From Ectobacillus panaciterrae DSM 19096 (GTDB taxonomy: Bacteria; Bacillota; Bacilli; Bacillales; Bacillaceae_G), in contig NZ_AUMR01000019.1 in the NCBI RefSeq assembly GCF_000430785.1, positions 1 through 64,000 of the forward strand: a DNA stretch of 64,000 nt, read 5' to 3'. The position numbers and the translations under genes were made by a program. Of the stretch, positions 1-7,532 are shown one piece after another. The notes beneath the pieces were generated by a model. It made no database searches and had not been told where the DNA came from. It saw nothing but the letters and a program-made list of their open reading frames with translations. How positions within the stretch are numbered: the stretch's first letter is position 1; every line of letters begins with the position of its first letter.

Positions 1-149
1 TCAAAAGTAACTTCTTGACCTTCTTCTAAAGACTTGAATCCTTCGCCTTGAATAGCTGAGAAATGAACGAATACATCGTCTCCGCCTTCAACTTCGATGA
101 ATCCGAAACCTTTGTCAGCGTTAAACCATTTTACTTTACCGTTTTGCAT
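1..149 (-). CDS. csp: Cold-shock protein, CspA family (partial)
   Basis: The reverse strand encodes the first ~49 residues of a cold-shock domain protein, cut by the window edge. The RNP1-like KGFGFIE and RNP2-like VFVHF motifs are both visible. The start ATG at 147-149 has an AGGAGG Shine-Dalgarno at about 160-166. Csp proteins bind single-stranded RNA/DNA and act as RNA chaperones during cold and general growth. It is almost identical to the divergent csp at 738, so the two look like recent paralogues. Identity is certain; which numbered csp it is cannot be told. Confidence 0.96.
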   Translation of the reverse strand, partial: MQNGKVKWFNADKGFGFIEVEGGDDVFVHFSAIQGEGFKSLEEGQEVTF

Positions 150-737
150 GAAAAAAATCCTCCTAAAATGTACCTTTATGTACATATCCATTTTCACCAT
201 TTCACTAACAATCCAAAAGGCGTTAAAAAACTGCAACCTCTGAGAAGATTTAACATTGCTATCCCCTACTGAAGTTACAGCTTATTTAAATCTCTATGGT
301 ATTAAAAGTAAAATGGTTTAAATCCACTATATCACGTTACGAACATAAAAGCAAAGCATGTCAGTCATAATTTTATAGTTATAATCAACTGCTTATATTA
401 ACGTAACATGAATTGCTCAACACTTCAAACATCTTCCATCTCTTTGACAGCGCCAACGGTAGCCCCCGTTCGCTCTTTGAAGCAGAATATTGCCTAAATA
501 CGATCAAGCATGTCATCTTCTGAAATTTCTTTGTCACCTATGAGAGTCTGAATTTTACGTTGGAAAATATATCTATCATCTCGCTTGCTATTTATTCTTC
601 TACCTGTTATGCTTAGGAAGAATTATTTTTGTTCGGTTTGTAAGATAACAAGTGTAAAAATGATTTTTCGTCTTGGTATTTTCGGAGAGCAAGGATAGTA
701 TTACATTGTGTGTGATTGCACACTAGGAGGTAACAAC
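150..737. promoter_or_regulatory. Divergent csp leader and promoter region
   Basis: About 590 bases lie between the two divergent csp genes. Long 5' leaders are known for csp mRNAs and respond to temperature. Just before the plus-strand csp, GTGTG and GCACAC (about 709-723) can form a small hairpin next to the AGGAGG Shine-Dalgarno. I could not assign -35/-10 boxes with confidence. A stop-interrupted reverse-strand reading frame (425-592) also lies here. Confidence 0.5.
425..592 (-). pseudogene. Possible decayed small ORF with in-frame amber stop
   Basis: One reverse-strand frame reads KIQTLIGDKEISEDDMLDRI, then TAG, then continues in the same frame with FKERTGATVGAVKEMEDV and a TGA at 425-427. 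Both halves look like normal soluble helical protein and share a frame, as expected for a recently interrupted gene. There is no good start or Shine-Dalgarno. I do not recognise the family, and chance remains possible. Confidence 0.3.
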
Positions 738-938
738 ATGTTACAAGGTACAGTTAAATGGTTTAATGCAGAAAAAGGTTTCGGCTTCATCGAACGCGAA
801 GGTGGAGACGATGTATTCGTTCACTTCTCCGCTATTCAAGGCGACGGCTTCAAATCTTTAGAAGAAGGTCAAAAGGTTACATTTGAAATCGTTCAAGGCA
901 ACCGTGGCGATCAAGCTTCTAACGTACAAAAAGCTTAA
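738..938 (+). CDS. csp: Cold-shock protein, CspA family
   Basis: Encodes a 66-residue cold-shock domain protein ([19 protein letters not shown]...), full length for the family, with the KGFGFIE and VFVHF nucleic-acid binding motifs. ATG 738 was chosen over an upstream in-frame start because AGGAGG at about 725-730 is correctly spaced and because the family begins MxxGxVKWFN. It acts as a cytoplasmic RNA chaperone. It is monocistronic, with an intrinsic terminator directly after it, and diverges from a near-identical csp at the window edge. Confidence 0.97.
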   Translation: MLQGTVKWFNAEKGFGFIEREGGDDVFVHFSAIQGDGFKSLEEGQKVTFEIVQGNRGDQASNVQKA

Positions 939-951
939 TTAAAGCTGTGTG

Positions 952-982
952 AAAAAGGCTCTGAAAATCAGAGCCTTTTTTT
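952..982 (+). terminator. Intrinsic terminator of csp
   Basis: AAAGGCTCTG and CAGAGCCTTT form a stem with a short A-rich loop, followed by a T run. It lies 14 bases after the csp stop codon. Confidence 0.92.
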
Positions 983-1133
983 ATTTGGAAAGGATTTTTC
1001 ACAGTCAAAGGATTGCTGCTTCGGGAAAGAAATACTGAATGCTTGTTTAGTCCTTTTTCATTTACTATATCGTTTCTTCTTTACAATCCATCTTTTTCAG
1101 TATGCGGGTTCATGCTTGAAGCATACTATAGGC

Positions 1134-1232
1134 ATGAACGAGATAAATAACCCGGATTTTAGTTCTATTGCTGCATTTGCGGCTGGTCAGGACCATGATC
1201 TCTTTAAACTGCTCTTCGGGACAAATGAATAA
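1134..1232 (+). CDS. Possible 32-residue small protein upstream of the HMA-like gene
   Basis: An ATG-started frame encodes MNEINNPDFSSIAAFAAGQD followed by HDLFKLLFGTNE. Its TAA stop (1230-1232) overlaps the Shine-Dalgarno of the next gene, which would suit translational coupling. Its own ribosome binding site is weak (ATAGG close to the ATG). I do not recognise it. It could be a genuine small partner of the HMA-like protein or a chance frame. Confidence 0.35.
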   Translation: MNEINNPDFSSIAAFAAGQDHDLFKLLFGTNE

Positions 1233-1247
1233 GGAAGGATGATATCA

Positions 1248-1463
1248 TTGGCAGAAACAACATTATTTGTGCAAGAAGCAAAGTCCGCTCCCGCCATTCA
1301 GTCATTAGAAAGTACTTTAATTGACATAGCGGGCGTTGAACGAGCGTTAGCGGATGTAGAAGGAGGAAAAGTAAAGATTCAATTTGATGAAACAAAAGTT
1401 TCTGAAGAACGGATTGTCCTCACTCTTCAAGAGCACGGCTTCCATATTCATTCTCAAGAATAG
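1248..1463 (+). CDS. HMA-fold small protein without the CxxC metal site
   Basis: About 71 residues that follow the heavy-metal-associated (HMA) ferredoxin-like pattern: first strand TTLFVQ, a helix IQSLESTLIDIAGVERALADV, the second strand KVKIQFD, a second helix VSEERIVLTLQEHG and the end FHI. The usual MxCxxC loop after strand one is replaced by EAKSAPA, so it should not bind Cu(I) in the normal way. TTG 1248 is the preferred start: AAGGAAGG ends at 1238, giving 9-base spacing, while the ATG at 1239 abuts it. It may be a structural or regulatory relative of copper chaperones. Function is not known. Confidence 0.7.
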   Translation: MAETTLFVQEAKSAPAIQSLESTLIDIAGVERALADVEGGKVKIQFDETKVSEERIVLTLQEHGFHIHSQE

Positions 1464-1625
1464 AAATAATGCAGAATGGAATACCCAATCATCATTCTTT
1501 TCATGGACACTAGCAAAAGATATCTTGTTTGGCTGCATTTAACTGTTGAGATAAAGATCATAAAAGTATAGAATAGCTGTATTGAAACATAATGTAAGTC
1601 GATTCTTCATCATTCAAACTTCAGT

Positions 1626-1654
1626 TTGACATACATTATTCTTTATACTATAAT
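1626..1654 (+). promoter_or_regulatory. Consensus sigma-A promoter
   Basis: TTGACA (1626-1631), exactly 17 bases, then TATAAT (1649-1654): a perfect vegetative promoter. No coding sequence follows on this strand for several hundred bases; a structured region and a terminator do. Predicted transcription start is about 1661. Confidence 0.85.
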
Positions 1655-1660
1655 AAAATC

Positions 1661-1945
1661 CTTGCGCTAAATTAAAGAAGCTTACATACCTGCGATGTGC
1701 GTATGCTCCTTGATGTCTCAAACCTATAAACATTTTTCGGGAATTCAATAATGCTGTTTTGCCAACATGCCTGCTTAGACAGGACTTTGAAAAAACAGCT
1801 GCGAATGCCCACCTGCGAGAGCGGGTTTTGAGACACCAGAGTTACGGCAGAGCGGGGAATTCATTTTACATATATAGGAATTTGAATGAATTCCTTTGGC
1901 AGATAAACTAGAAAACCCGCCTCTTTAGCAGGCGGGTTTTCTAGT
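1661..1945 (+). ncRNA. Structured non-coding RNA, 6S-like outline
   Basis: The transcript from the consensus promoter to the terminator at 1907-1945 has no convincing ORF. A closing stem TGTCTCAAA (1714-1722) pairs with TTTGAGACA (1827-1835). After an unpaired bubble, GGGaATTC pairs with GAATgCCC, then GCTGTTTT (1753-1760) pairs with AAAACAGC (1792-1799), and CCTG/CAGG (1770-1783) caps it. A long rod with a central bubble is the architecture of 6S RNA, which binds sigma-A RNA polymerase. A further hairpin GGAATTCATT/AATGAATTCC follows. That it is a transcribed structured RNA is well supported; 6S identity is an inference. Confidence 0.65.
1907..1945. terminator. Bidirectional intrinsic terminator
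   Basis: ACTAGAAAACCCGCCT and its exact complement form a 16-bp stem around a 7-base loop, with T/A tracts in both arms. It can end the structured RNA on the plus strand and the small gene that stops at 1946 on the minus strand. Confidence 0.9.
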
Positions 1946-2101
1946 TCAATCCATGTTCATTACATCCAAACGAAACTGATCTATCGGAACTTGGGCAAAT
2001 GTTATTCTGCTATCCGCTTCATTCCCTTGCGGATCTTCTATTTGCGCCACTCTTTCAGTTGTATTCAGCCTGTTTTTCGTTTCTTGCTCCTGCTTGTTCA
2101 T
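1946..2101 (-). CDS. Small hypothetical protein, 51 residues
   Basis: A hydrophilic, Gln/Glu/Asp-rich small protein starting MNKQEQETKNRLNTTERVAQ, with no cysteine or membrane segment. The ATG ending at 2101 is chosen because AAGGAG lies 8 bases upstream; an earlier in-frame codon lacks such a site. It is not recognised. Size and composition resemble small sporulation-associated Bacillus proteins, but nothing shows this directly. The bidirectional terminator starts at its stop codon. Confidence 0.6.
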   Translation of the reverse strand: MNKQEQETKNRLNTTERVAQIEDPQGNEADSRITFAQVPIDQFRLDVMNMD

Positions 2102-2173
2102 TTGTACATCTCCTTTTATTGTGCTCTTCCTAGTATGCACAAAAATAAGAAAAGACAGTAAGAAATCATATTT

Positions 2174-2539
2174 TTAAATATCTTCCTCCTGTAAAAACAG
2201 CAGAAACTGCCGCCACTGCTCCTCGGTAAAATATAATTCTTCTGTTATGCCAAACACGACTTCTCCCAGAAGAGAGAACCTACAATCCAGAAAGGAAAAA
2301 CGAAACTCCTTTGGTATATAACCGCATTTATATAGTGAAGGGTCATCTAATAAGCCGTCCACTTCCCGTTCACAAATACCCCGAACCAAATAGTCCATTC
2401 GCAGCAGCGCTCTTTCCCGTTCAAATTCTTTCACCCGTTTCATCCATTCACTGCCTTTTTGTACATATAGAAAAAACACATCATCATTTCTCCCAAACCG
2501 TTCAGCCGCTTTCTGATAAAGCGCTTCTTTCCGCACCAT
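2174..2539 (-). CDS. Hypothetical protein, 121 residues
   Basis: A complete frame with GAGGAGG upstream of the ATG. It starts with a charged helical region (MVRKEALYQKAAERFGRNDD) and ends with a mixed hydrophobic/acidic segment (TEELYFTEEQWRQFLLFLQE). No signal peptide, membrane span or known motif was recognised. It may be cotranscribed with the 51-residue gene 70 bases downstream. Confidence 0.65.
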   Translation of the reverse strand: MVRKEALYQKAAERFGRNDDVFFLYVQKGSEWMKRVKEFERERALLRMDYLVRGICEREVDGLLDDPSLYKCGYIPKEFRFSFLDCRFSLLGEVVFGITEELYFTEEQWRQFLLFLQEEDI

Positions 2540-2574
2540 TGCGCCTCCTCTCTTTTTATATTTCTTTACAGATA

Positions 2575-2803
2575 TTATATATTGACAGATGTGTGCGCTG
2601 AAAACGCAAATATCTCAGATCCGTCCACATTCCCGATTACACCAACAACTTTCCCATATCGCGATAACTCTCCATACACATCCAAATTCCGCCAATCCCT
2701 GGCATGCATAATCAAATCAGCTATTTCCAAACCTAAAATGAGCCGCTTGGCAGTGTTTTGGCTCTTTTCGCATATGTGTGTCGGATAATACGATAATTTT
2801 CAT
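2575..2803 (-). pseudogene. Decayed YfcE/MJ0936-type metallophosphoesterase
   Basis: Reading the reverse strand from ATG 2803 gives KIIVLSDTHM (metal-binding DxH motif). After a one-base slip comes KRAKTLP, and after a second slip KRLILGLEIADLIMHARDW and GKVVGVIGNVDGSEIFAF, then TAA at 2575-2577. This is the N-terminal half of a YfcE-like phosphodiesterase with two frameshifts, HAGDW changed to HARDW, and the metal-site C-terminal half missing. An IS200/IS605 end lies about 30 bases upstream of its start. Confidence 0.75.
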
Positions 2804-2828
2804 ATGCAATCATCACTTTTTTCATATT

Positions 2829-2960
2829 TGAACTACCCACCACTTACTCGCTAACGCTCCTTGAAGTGGGGGATTCCTAAGAACACTAGCCTATCGACCA
2901 GTTATGGATTAGGCCACCCCCGTCGCTCCGACGGTTGAGAGACGAATCGCTTCGTTTCTA
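2829..2960 (-). ncRNA. Candidate omega RNA / right end of the tnpB element
   Basis: TnpB nucleases use an RNA made from the 3' end of tnpB and the right end of the element. Here the 3' end of tnpB (GATGGGGGTGGCC-like tail) runs into CCCCACTTCAAGGAGCG...AGTAAGTGGTGGG, a clear stem ending at TTCAA. The guide would be copied from the DNA just beyond, inside the decayed phosphoesterase promoter. Position is inferred from family architecture. Confidence 0.5.
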
Positions 2961-4030
2961 AGATTCTGTCCTGCGTTCAAATCTCGATCGTGATGGGTTT
3001 CGCAAGATGGGCATGTCCACTCACGCAAATTGAGATTCTTCACGTCTTTATGTTTGTAGCCGCAACAGGAGCATAACTGGCTGCTTGCAAATGTCTTGGA
3101 CACAGCGACGATTTGCTTGCCGTACCATTGGGCTTTGTACGCCAACATCGTGCGGAATTGCGACCAGCTTACTTCACTGATGGCTTTTGCAAGGTTGCCG
3201 TTCTTCAGCATGTTCGACACCTGCAAATCTTCTATCCCGATGAGATCATGGTTTTCGACCACATAGGTAGAGATTTTCTGCAAGTAGTCTGTTCTGGCAT
3301 TCACAATACGTTCATGCATACGCGCAACTTTGATGCGTTGTTTGTTCCAATTGGCAGAGCCTTTTTTACGTCTGGATAGAATACGCTGGGCTTTCGCCAA
3401 TTTGACTTCCAGCGTACGAAACCATTTTGGATTCGAGAATATTTCTCCTGTACTGAAAATGGCAAAGTCCTTGATTCCTAAGTCGACGCCAACGCTTGAT
3501 CCCGTTTTCTGTTTGGGTTGTACCTCTACTTCTGCCAAGAGGGATACAAAGTATTTGCCAGATGGATTTCGTCTTACTGTGGCGCTCAGAATACGGCCTT
3601 CCACTTCACGGCTTTTGGCAAATCGAACAAGGCCCAGCTTAGGGAGCTTGATGTAATTGCCCTCTACCGCAATGTTTCCATTTGTATGCTTTGTGATATA
3701 GGATTGGACTTTATTTCGTTTGCTTTTGAAGCGCGGCGCGTCATTTTGTTTTTTGAAAAAGCGTTTAAAGGCATCGTCAAGGTTCTTGAGGGAAGATTGC
3801 AAGGCAACGCTGTCTACTTCTTTCAGCCATGGCACTTCTTTTTTAAGCGCTGTGAGCTGTTTCGAGCAAGAGTTGTACGTCAAACCTTCACCTGTTGCCT
3901 TGTAGGCATCATTCCACGCTGCAAGGAAGCGATTGAATACAAAGCGGCTGCACCCGATTGTTTTATTGATGAAGGTGGATTGTTCTTTATTTGGGTAGAT
4001 ACGGAACTTGTATGCCTTGTTGACTAACAT
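2909..4030 (-). CDS. tnpB: TnpB RNA-guided endonuclease, IS200/IS605 family
   Basis: A 373-residue, full-length TnpB with AAGGAGGTGA before the ATG. It has the N-terminal [17 protein letters not shown] helix-turn-helix region and a split RuvC nuclease core: [13 protein letters not shown] (first Asp, about residue 180), [10 protein letters not shown] (Glu) and [11 protein letters not shown] (last Asp). The [12 protein letters not shown] zinc ribbon sits between the last two. All catalytic residues are present, so it is probably active. TnpB cuts DNA next to a short motif using its omega RNA and helps keep the element in place. A nearly identical 85-bp piece of this gene lies at 46.45 kb. Confidence 0.95.
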   Translation of the reverse strand: MLVNKAYKFRIYPNKEQSTFINKTIGCSRFVFNRFLAAWNDAYKATGEGLTYNSCSKQLTALKKEVPWLKEVDSVALQSSLKNLDDAFKRFFKKQNDAPRFKSKRNKVQSYITKHTNGNIAVEGNYIKLPKLGLVRFAKSREVEGRILSATVRRNPSGKYFVSLLAEVEVQPKQKTGSSVGVDLGIKDFAIFSTGEIFSNPKWFRTLEVKLAKAQRILSRRKKGSANWNKQRIKVARMHERIVNARTDYLQKISTYVVENHDLIGIEDLQVSNMLKNGNLAKAISEVSWSQFRTMLAYKAQWYGKQIVAVSKTFASSQLCSCCGYKHKDVKNLNLREWTCPSCETHHDRDLNAGQNLRNEAIRLSTVGATGVA

Positions 4031-4222
4031 GGTACTTCACCTCCTTTTTCCATATAGGTAGTATAACATGTACACACTGGAAAAATAAGGTAAATAAAAG
4101 AAAAAAACAAACGAATGTTCCGTTCGTTGCAAACACACGATTGGAAATCTACAAAGAACAGAAAGAGTTTGGCACTTGTGCACAAATGATACGGTATCTT
4201 CTGCAGATCGCACTCGAACAGT

Positions 4223-4257
4223 CGGACAAGGGATGGCATATAGCCATCCCTTGTCCG
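4223..4257. repeat. Perfect 15-bp hairpin upstream of tnpB
   Basis: CGGACAAGGGATGGC pairs exactly with GCCATCCCTTGTCCG around a 5-base loop. There is no T run on either strand, so it is not a simple terminator. Next to it (4264-4315) ATCCCC and GATGGGG enclose a further stem. Such hairpins mark IS200/IS605 ends, where single-stranded DNA is recognised by the transposase. Confidence 0.7.
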
Positions 4258-4378
4258 AGGGCGATTCATCCCCACCCTACTCATTGGGCTGTGCCCTTCC
4301 CATTCCTTGAGGATGGGGTCTTCTCGCCTACAAAAGATAAAAATATTTTTTTATAAATTTTCTTACTTTTCTAACTTT

Positions 4379-4399
4379 ACAACAATGCATGATTGTTGT
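4379..4399. promoter_or_regulatory. Palindromic candidate operator of the permease gene
   Basis: ACAACAAT and ATTGTTGT (8-bp arms, 5-base centre) lie about 58 bases before the permease start, overlapping a possible TTGTTG -35 element. A repressor site is the simplest reading. The regulator is unknown. Confidence 0.5.
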
Positions 4400-4456
4400 A
4401 CAATCTATTCATATCACAACAAGATTCGACATTTTTTTTAACGGAAGGAGAGCATC

Positions 4457-5872
4457 ATGAGCTTGTTCAGAAAAAAATCAATTCAAAAGCTTATTAGAGA
4501 ATCTAGCGGCAGCGGCACTTCTCTGAAAAAAGACTTAGGGGCATTCGATTTAACAATGCTCGGTATCGGTGCCATCATCGGTACAGGAATTTTTGTATTA
4601 ACAGGGGTTGCAGCAGCAGAGCATGCAGGTCCAGCACTTATTTTATCCTTTATTCTTTCTGGTTTTGCCTGTGTATTTGCGGCACTTTGTTATGCGGAGT
4701 TCGCATCCACAGTACCTGTATCCGGCAGTGCTTACACATACAGCTATGCAGCGTTCGGTGAGATTTTCGCCTGGATTCTAGGTTGGGACTTAATCCTGGA
4801 ATATGGGCTTGCCTCTTCCGCAGTTGCGGCGGGCTGGTCCGGTTATTTCCAAGGGCTTCTTGCAGGCTTTGGCATTAAATTTCCGACAGCTTTAACAAGC
4901 GCGTATGACGCGGCAAAGGGTACGTTTATTGATTTACCGGCTGTCATTATCATTTTCATCATTACGTTCTTACTAACACGCGGTGTGAAAAAATCCGCTC
5001 GCTTTAACTCTATCCTGGTAATCATTAAATTAGCTGTAGTTCTATTATTTATCGGTGTTGGCGTTTGGTATGTAAAACCTTCGAACTGGACACCGTTCAT
5101 GCCGTTCGGTTTCTCTGGCGTAGCGACTGGCGCGGCAACTGTATTCTTTGCTTACATCGGATTCGATGCAATTGCTACAGCTGCAGAAGAAGTTCGCAAT
5201 CCGAAACGAAACATGCCGATTGGTATTATCGCTTCCTTAGCTGTATGTACAATTTTATATATCGTTGTTTCTTTAATTTTGACTGGTATCGTGCCATACG
5301 ATCAGTTAAACGTGAAAAACCCAGTAGCATTCGCATTGAACTATATTCACCAAGATTGGATTGCAGGTTTTATCTCTGTAGGCGCAATCGTTGGTATCAC
5401 AACAGTATTACTTGTTATGCTTTACTCGCAATCTCGTCTCTTCTACGCAATCAGCCGTGACGGATTGCTTCCAAAAATGTTCTCTCGTGTAAACAGAAAA
5501 ACACAAACACCGGTCCTAAATTCTTGGGTAACCGCAGTAATAGTTGCTTTTTTTGCAGGCTTTGTGCCGCTCGGCAAATTAGCTGAGTTAACAAACATCG
5601 GAACACTGTTCGCATTCATCACAGTTTCCATTGGTATTCTCGTATTGCGCAAAACACAACCGGACTTAAAGCGCGGTTTCCAAGTACCATTTTCACCAGC
5701 CATTCCTATCCTAGCAGTAGTATTCTGCGGATACTTAGTTCTTCAGCTTCCAGCTGCAACTTGGATGGGCTTCGGCGTTTGGTTAGTGATCGGTCTAATC
5801 ATCTATTTCTCATATAGCAAAAAGCATAGCTCACTAAACCAAAGAGAAAATGCAGAAGAAAAAGTAAGTTAA
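4457..5872 (+). CDS. APC-family amino-acid permease, YfnA/CAT type
   Basis: A 471-residue, 12-helix carrier of the APC superfamily. The N-terminal LGAFDLTMLGIGAIIGTGIFVLTG unwound helix 1 (GxG substrate-binding motif), EVRNPKRNMP in loop 6-7, and the conserved LTNIGTLFAF helix are diagnostic of the cationic amino-acid transporter/YfnA branch. AAGGAG precedes the ATG. The substrate cannot be read from sequence; relatives move alanine-like or branched amino acids with protons. Monocistronic, with a palindrome upstream and a terminator downstream. A paralogue sharing most of its sequence is at 37612-39009. Confidence 0.9.
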   Translation: MSLFRKKSIQKLIRESSGSGTSLKKDLGAFDLTMLGIGAIIGTGIFVLTGVAAAEHAGPALILSFILSGFACVFAALCYAEFASTVPVSGSAYTYSYAAFGEIFAWILGWDLILEYGLASSAVAAGWSGYFQGLLAGFGIKFPTALTSAYDAAKGTFIDLPAVIIIFIITFLLTRGVKKSARFNSILVIIKLAVVLLFIGVGVWYVKPSNWTPFMPFGFSGVATGAATVFFAYIGFDAIATAAEEVRNPKRNMPIGIIASLAVCTILYIVVSLILTGIVPYDQLNVKNPVAFALNYIHQDWIAGFISVGAIVGITTVLLVMLYSQSRLFYAISRDGLLPKMFSRVNRKTQTPVLNSWVTAVIVAFFAGFVPLGKLAELTNIGTLFAFITVSIGILVLRKTQPDLKRGFQVPFSPAIPILAVVFCGYLVLQLPAATWMGFGVWLVIGLIIYFSYSKKHSSLNQRENAEEKVS

Positions 5873-5887
5873 ATATAATGACGTTAG

Positions 5888-5916
5888 AAACACCCGGTAA
5901 CCCGGGTGTTTTTTAT
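5888..5916 (+). terminator. Intrinsic terminator of the permease gene
   Basis: AACACCCGG and CCGGGTGTT around a short loop, followed by TTTTTATTTTT. Confidence 0.92.
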
Positions 5917-6045
5917 TTTTGTAATAACACCAATCGAAATGGATAAAGCTCCTCTATCAACCTATCCTCTTAAACAGCTGAGTCCTTTCTTAATTATCTC
6001 TCGCGTCTCTTCAGAAGAACTAGCTTTTGTATGTATTTATACTTG

Positions 6046-6091
6046 TGGGCGTAAAACCACGATACCTTTAGGTTCGTGGTAGTTCACCTGT
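6046..6091 (-). repeat. Possible solo IS200/IS605-type end
   Basis: On the reverse strand GTGAACTACCACGAACC...GGTATCGTGGTTTTACG forms a stem (ACCACGA/TCGTGGT) preceded by GAACTACC, the same order seen at the right end of the tnpB element at 2.83 kb. No transposase lies nearby. It could be a remnant end or an unrelated hairpin. Confidence 0.3.
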
Positions 6092-6114
6092 TCTCAAAAT
6101 AACTTTATTTATAA

Positions 6115-6150
6115 CAAAAAGGCACTCACAATTGTAAAACTGCGAGTGCT
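6115..6150 (-). terminator. Terminator of the aminotransferase gene
   Basis: On the reverse strand GCACTCGCA pairs with TGTGAGTGC, followed by CTTTTTG, starting a few bases after the aminotransferase stop codon. Confidence 0.85.
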
Positions 6151-6157
6151 GCTCGAT

Positions 6158-7510
6158 TTATTTAATGCTTTCTAACGCTTCTACAAGCACTTTCTCAAGA
6201 AACTGCACATCTTCCTCCTTAATATTCAAAGGCGGAGAAAGAGTAAGCACGTTATTATAACCCGCAACTGTCGTACCGTTTTTGCCGATAATAACGCCTT
6301 TTTCTTTACATGCACCAATAACTCGATTAACGAGATTCACATCCAGCGGAACTTTCGTTGTTTTGTCTTCTACGAGCTCAATTCCAATTAATAAGCCTTT
6401 TCCGCGTACATCCCCGACAAATGGATGATTGGCAAGCTGTGCCTGAATTTCCTGTAACAGTTGTTTCCCTAACAGCTCAGATCGTTCAAACAAGTGCTCG
6501 CGCTCCATGATTTCCAAGTTTTTCAGCGCTACAGCACAAGCTGCCGGGCTGCCCCCGAACGTGTTGACATGGCGGAAATAATCATATTCCTCCGAACCCT
6601 TAAACGCATCGTAAATATCCTTTCTCACCGCGGTTGCAGAAAGCGGAAGATATGCGCTTGTCAGTCCTTTCGCCATCGTAATGATATCTGGTTTGACACC
6701 GTAGTTCATAAAACCAAACGCCTTTCCTGTTCTGCCGAAGCCGCAGATGACTTCATCGACAATCAGAAGCGCCCCGTGTTTTTCACACACTTCCTTGACG
6801 CCCTTCATGTAGCCGTCCGGCGGAATTAAGATTCCTCCCCCTGTAATAATCGGCTCCATAATGACAGCAGCAACCGTTTCGCTGAGCTCCCAAGTCATTG
6901 CATTATCAATGGCTTTTACGGATTCCATTTCATGGGGCGCTTTGCCGTCTTCATTATTGCGATAGCTGTCCGGCGGCGCTACATGCAAGAAACCCGGCGC
7001 CAAGGGCTCATACTTATATTTGCGCTGCGCTTGACCAGTAGCTGCCAATGCACCCATGGAATTGCCGTGATAAGCCCGGTAGCGCGATACGATCTTATAA
7101 CGGCTTCCTTCTCCTTTTTGCTGATGATATTGACGGGCGATTTTGAAAGCCGTTTCGTTCGCTTCGGACCCGCTGTTGGAATAAAAAATAACGTACTCTT
7201 CCCCAAGCAGTTCATTCAGCTTTTCGGCGAGCTTGATCGCAGGCTCATGGCTTTGTGTCATTGGGAAGTACGCCAGCTCCTTTAATTGCTCGTAAGCTGC
7301 TTCCGCCAATTCTTCGCGTCCGTACCCTACATTTACACACCAAAGACCGGCCATCGCATCCAAATATCGCTTTCCGTCCTTGTCCGTTACCCACGCGCCT
7401 TCTGCCTTTTTTGCGACCATTGTTGCATCAGGACTGTACGGTCTCATGGCGTGCCACACGTATCGGGCATCCTTAGCCGCTAAATCTTCATTTTGTTTGA
7501 TTTTCACCAT
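6158..7510 (-). CDS. Class III omega-aminotransferase (probably beta-alanine:pyruvate)
   Basis: A 450-residue PLP-dependent class III aminotransferase. YSNSGSEANETAFKIAR (phosphate and PLP site), DEVICGFGRTGKAFG (cofactor Asp) and ITMAKGLTSAYLPLSA (Schiff-base Lys) are present, and length is normal. In this cluster the expected reaction is beta-alanine + keto acid to malonate semialdehyde + amino acid, feeding the adjacent dehydrogenase. Other omega-amino acid or taurine substrates are possible. It lies 22 bases after the dehydrogenase gene, so the two form one unit ending in a terminator. Start ATG has GGAGGAG upstream. Confidence 0.88.
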   Translation of the reverse strand: MVKIKQNEDLAAKDARYVWHAMRPYSPDATMVAKKAEGAWVTDKDGKRYLDAMAGLWCVNVGYGREELAEAAYEQLKELAYFPMTQSHEPAIKLAEKLNELLGEEYVIFYSNSGSEANETAFKIARQYHQQKGEGSRYKIVSRYRAYHGNSMGALAATGQAQRKYKYEPLAPGFLHVAPPDSYRNNEDGKAPHEMESVKAIDNAMTWELSETVAAVIMEPIITGGGILIPPDGYMKGVKEVCEKHGALLIVDEVICGFGRTGKAFGFMNYGVKPDIITMAKGLTSAYLPLSATAVRKDIYDAFKGSEEYDYFRHVNTFGGSPAACAVALKNLEIMEREHLFERSELLGKQLLQEIQAQLANHPFVGDVRGKGLLIGIELVEDKTTKVPLDVNLVNRVIGACKEKGVIIGKNGTTVAGYNNVLTLSPPLNIKEEDVQFLEKVLVEALESIK

Positions 7511-7532
7511 AGTCCTCTCCTCCCTTATTAAA

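Larger units (their letters stand above)
2829..4335 (-). mobile_element. IS200/IS605-type element carrying tnpB only
   Basis: An intact tnpB lies between hairpin-rich ends. On the low-coordinate side, GAACTACCCACCACTT followed by AAGTGGGG forms the typical right-end stem beside a TTCAA. On the high side there are two strong hairpins (4223-4257 and about 4264-4315). No tnpA (Y1 transposase) is present, so it would need a tnpA in trans to move. The exact left boundary is uncertain, and part of 4141-4335 could belong to a second element. Confidence 0.7.

Noticed and set aside
4024-4284. A reverse-strand frame in front of tnpB as a possible tnpA
   Set aside because: It has no Y1 transposase HUH or catalytic Tyr motif and is full of Phe/Cys/Leu low-complexity sequence.
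4141-4356. Plus-strand frame star ting MEIYKEQKEFGTCAQ as a gene
   Set aside because: No ribosome binding site, and it runs through the hairpin ends of the IS200/IS605 element. The start is protein-like but could be a remnant only.
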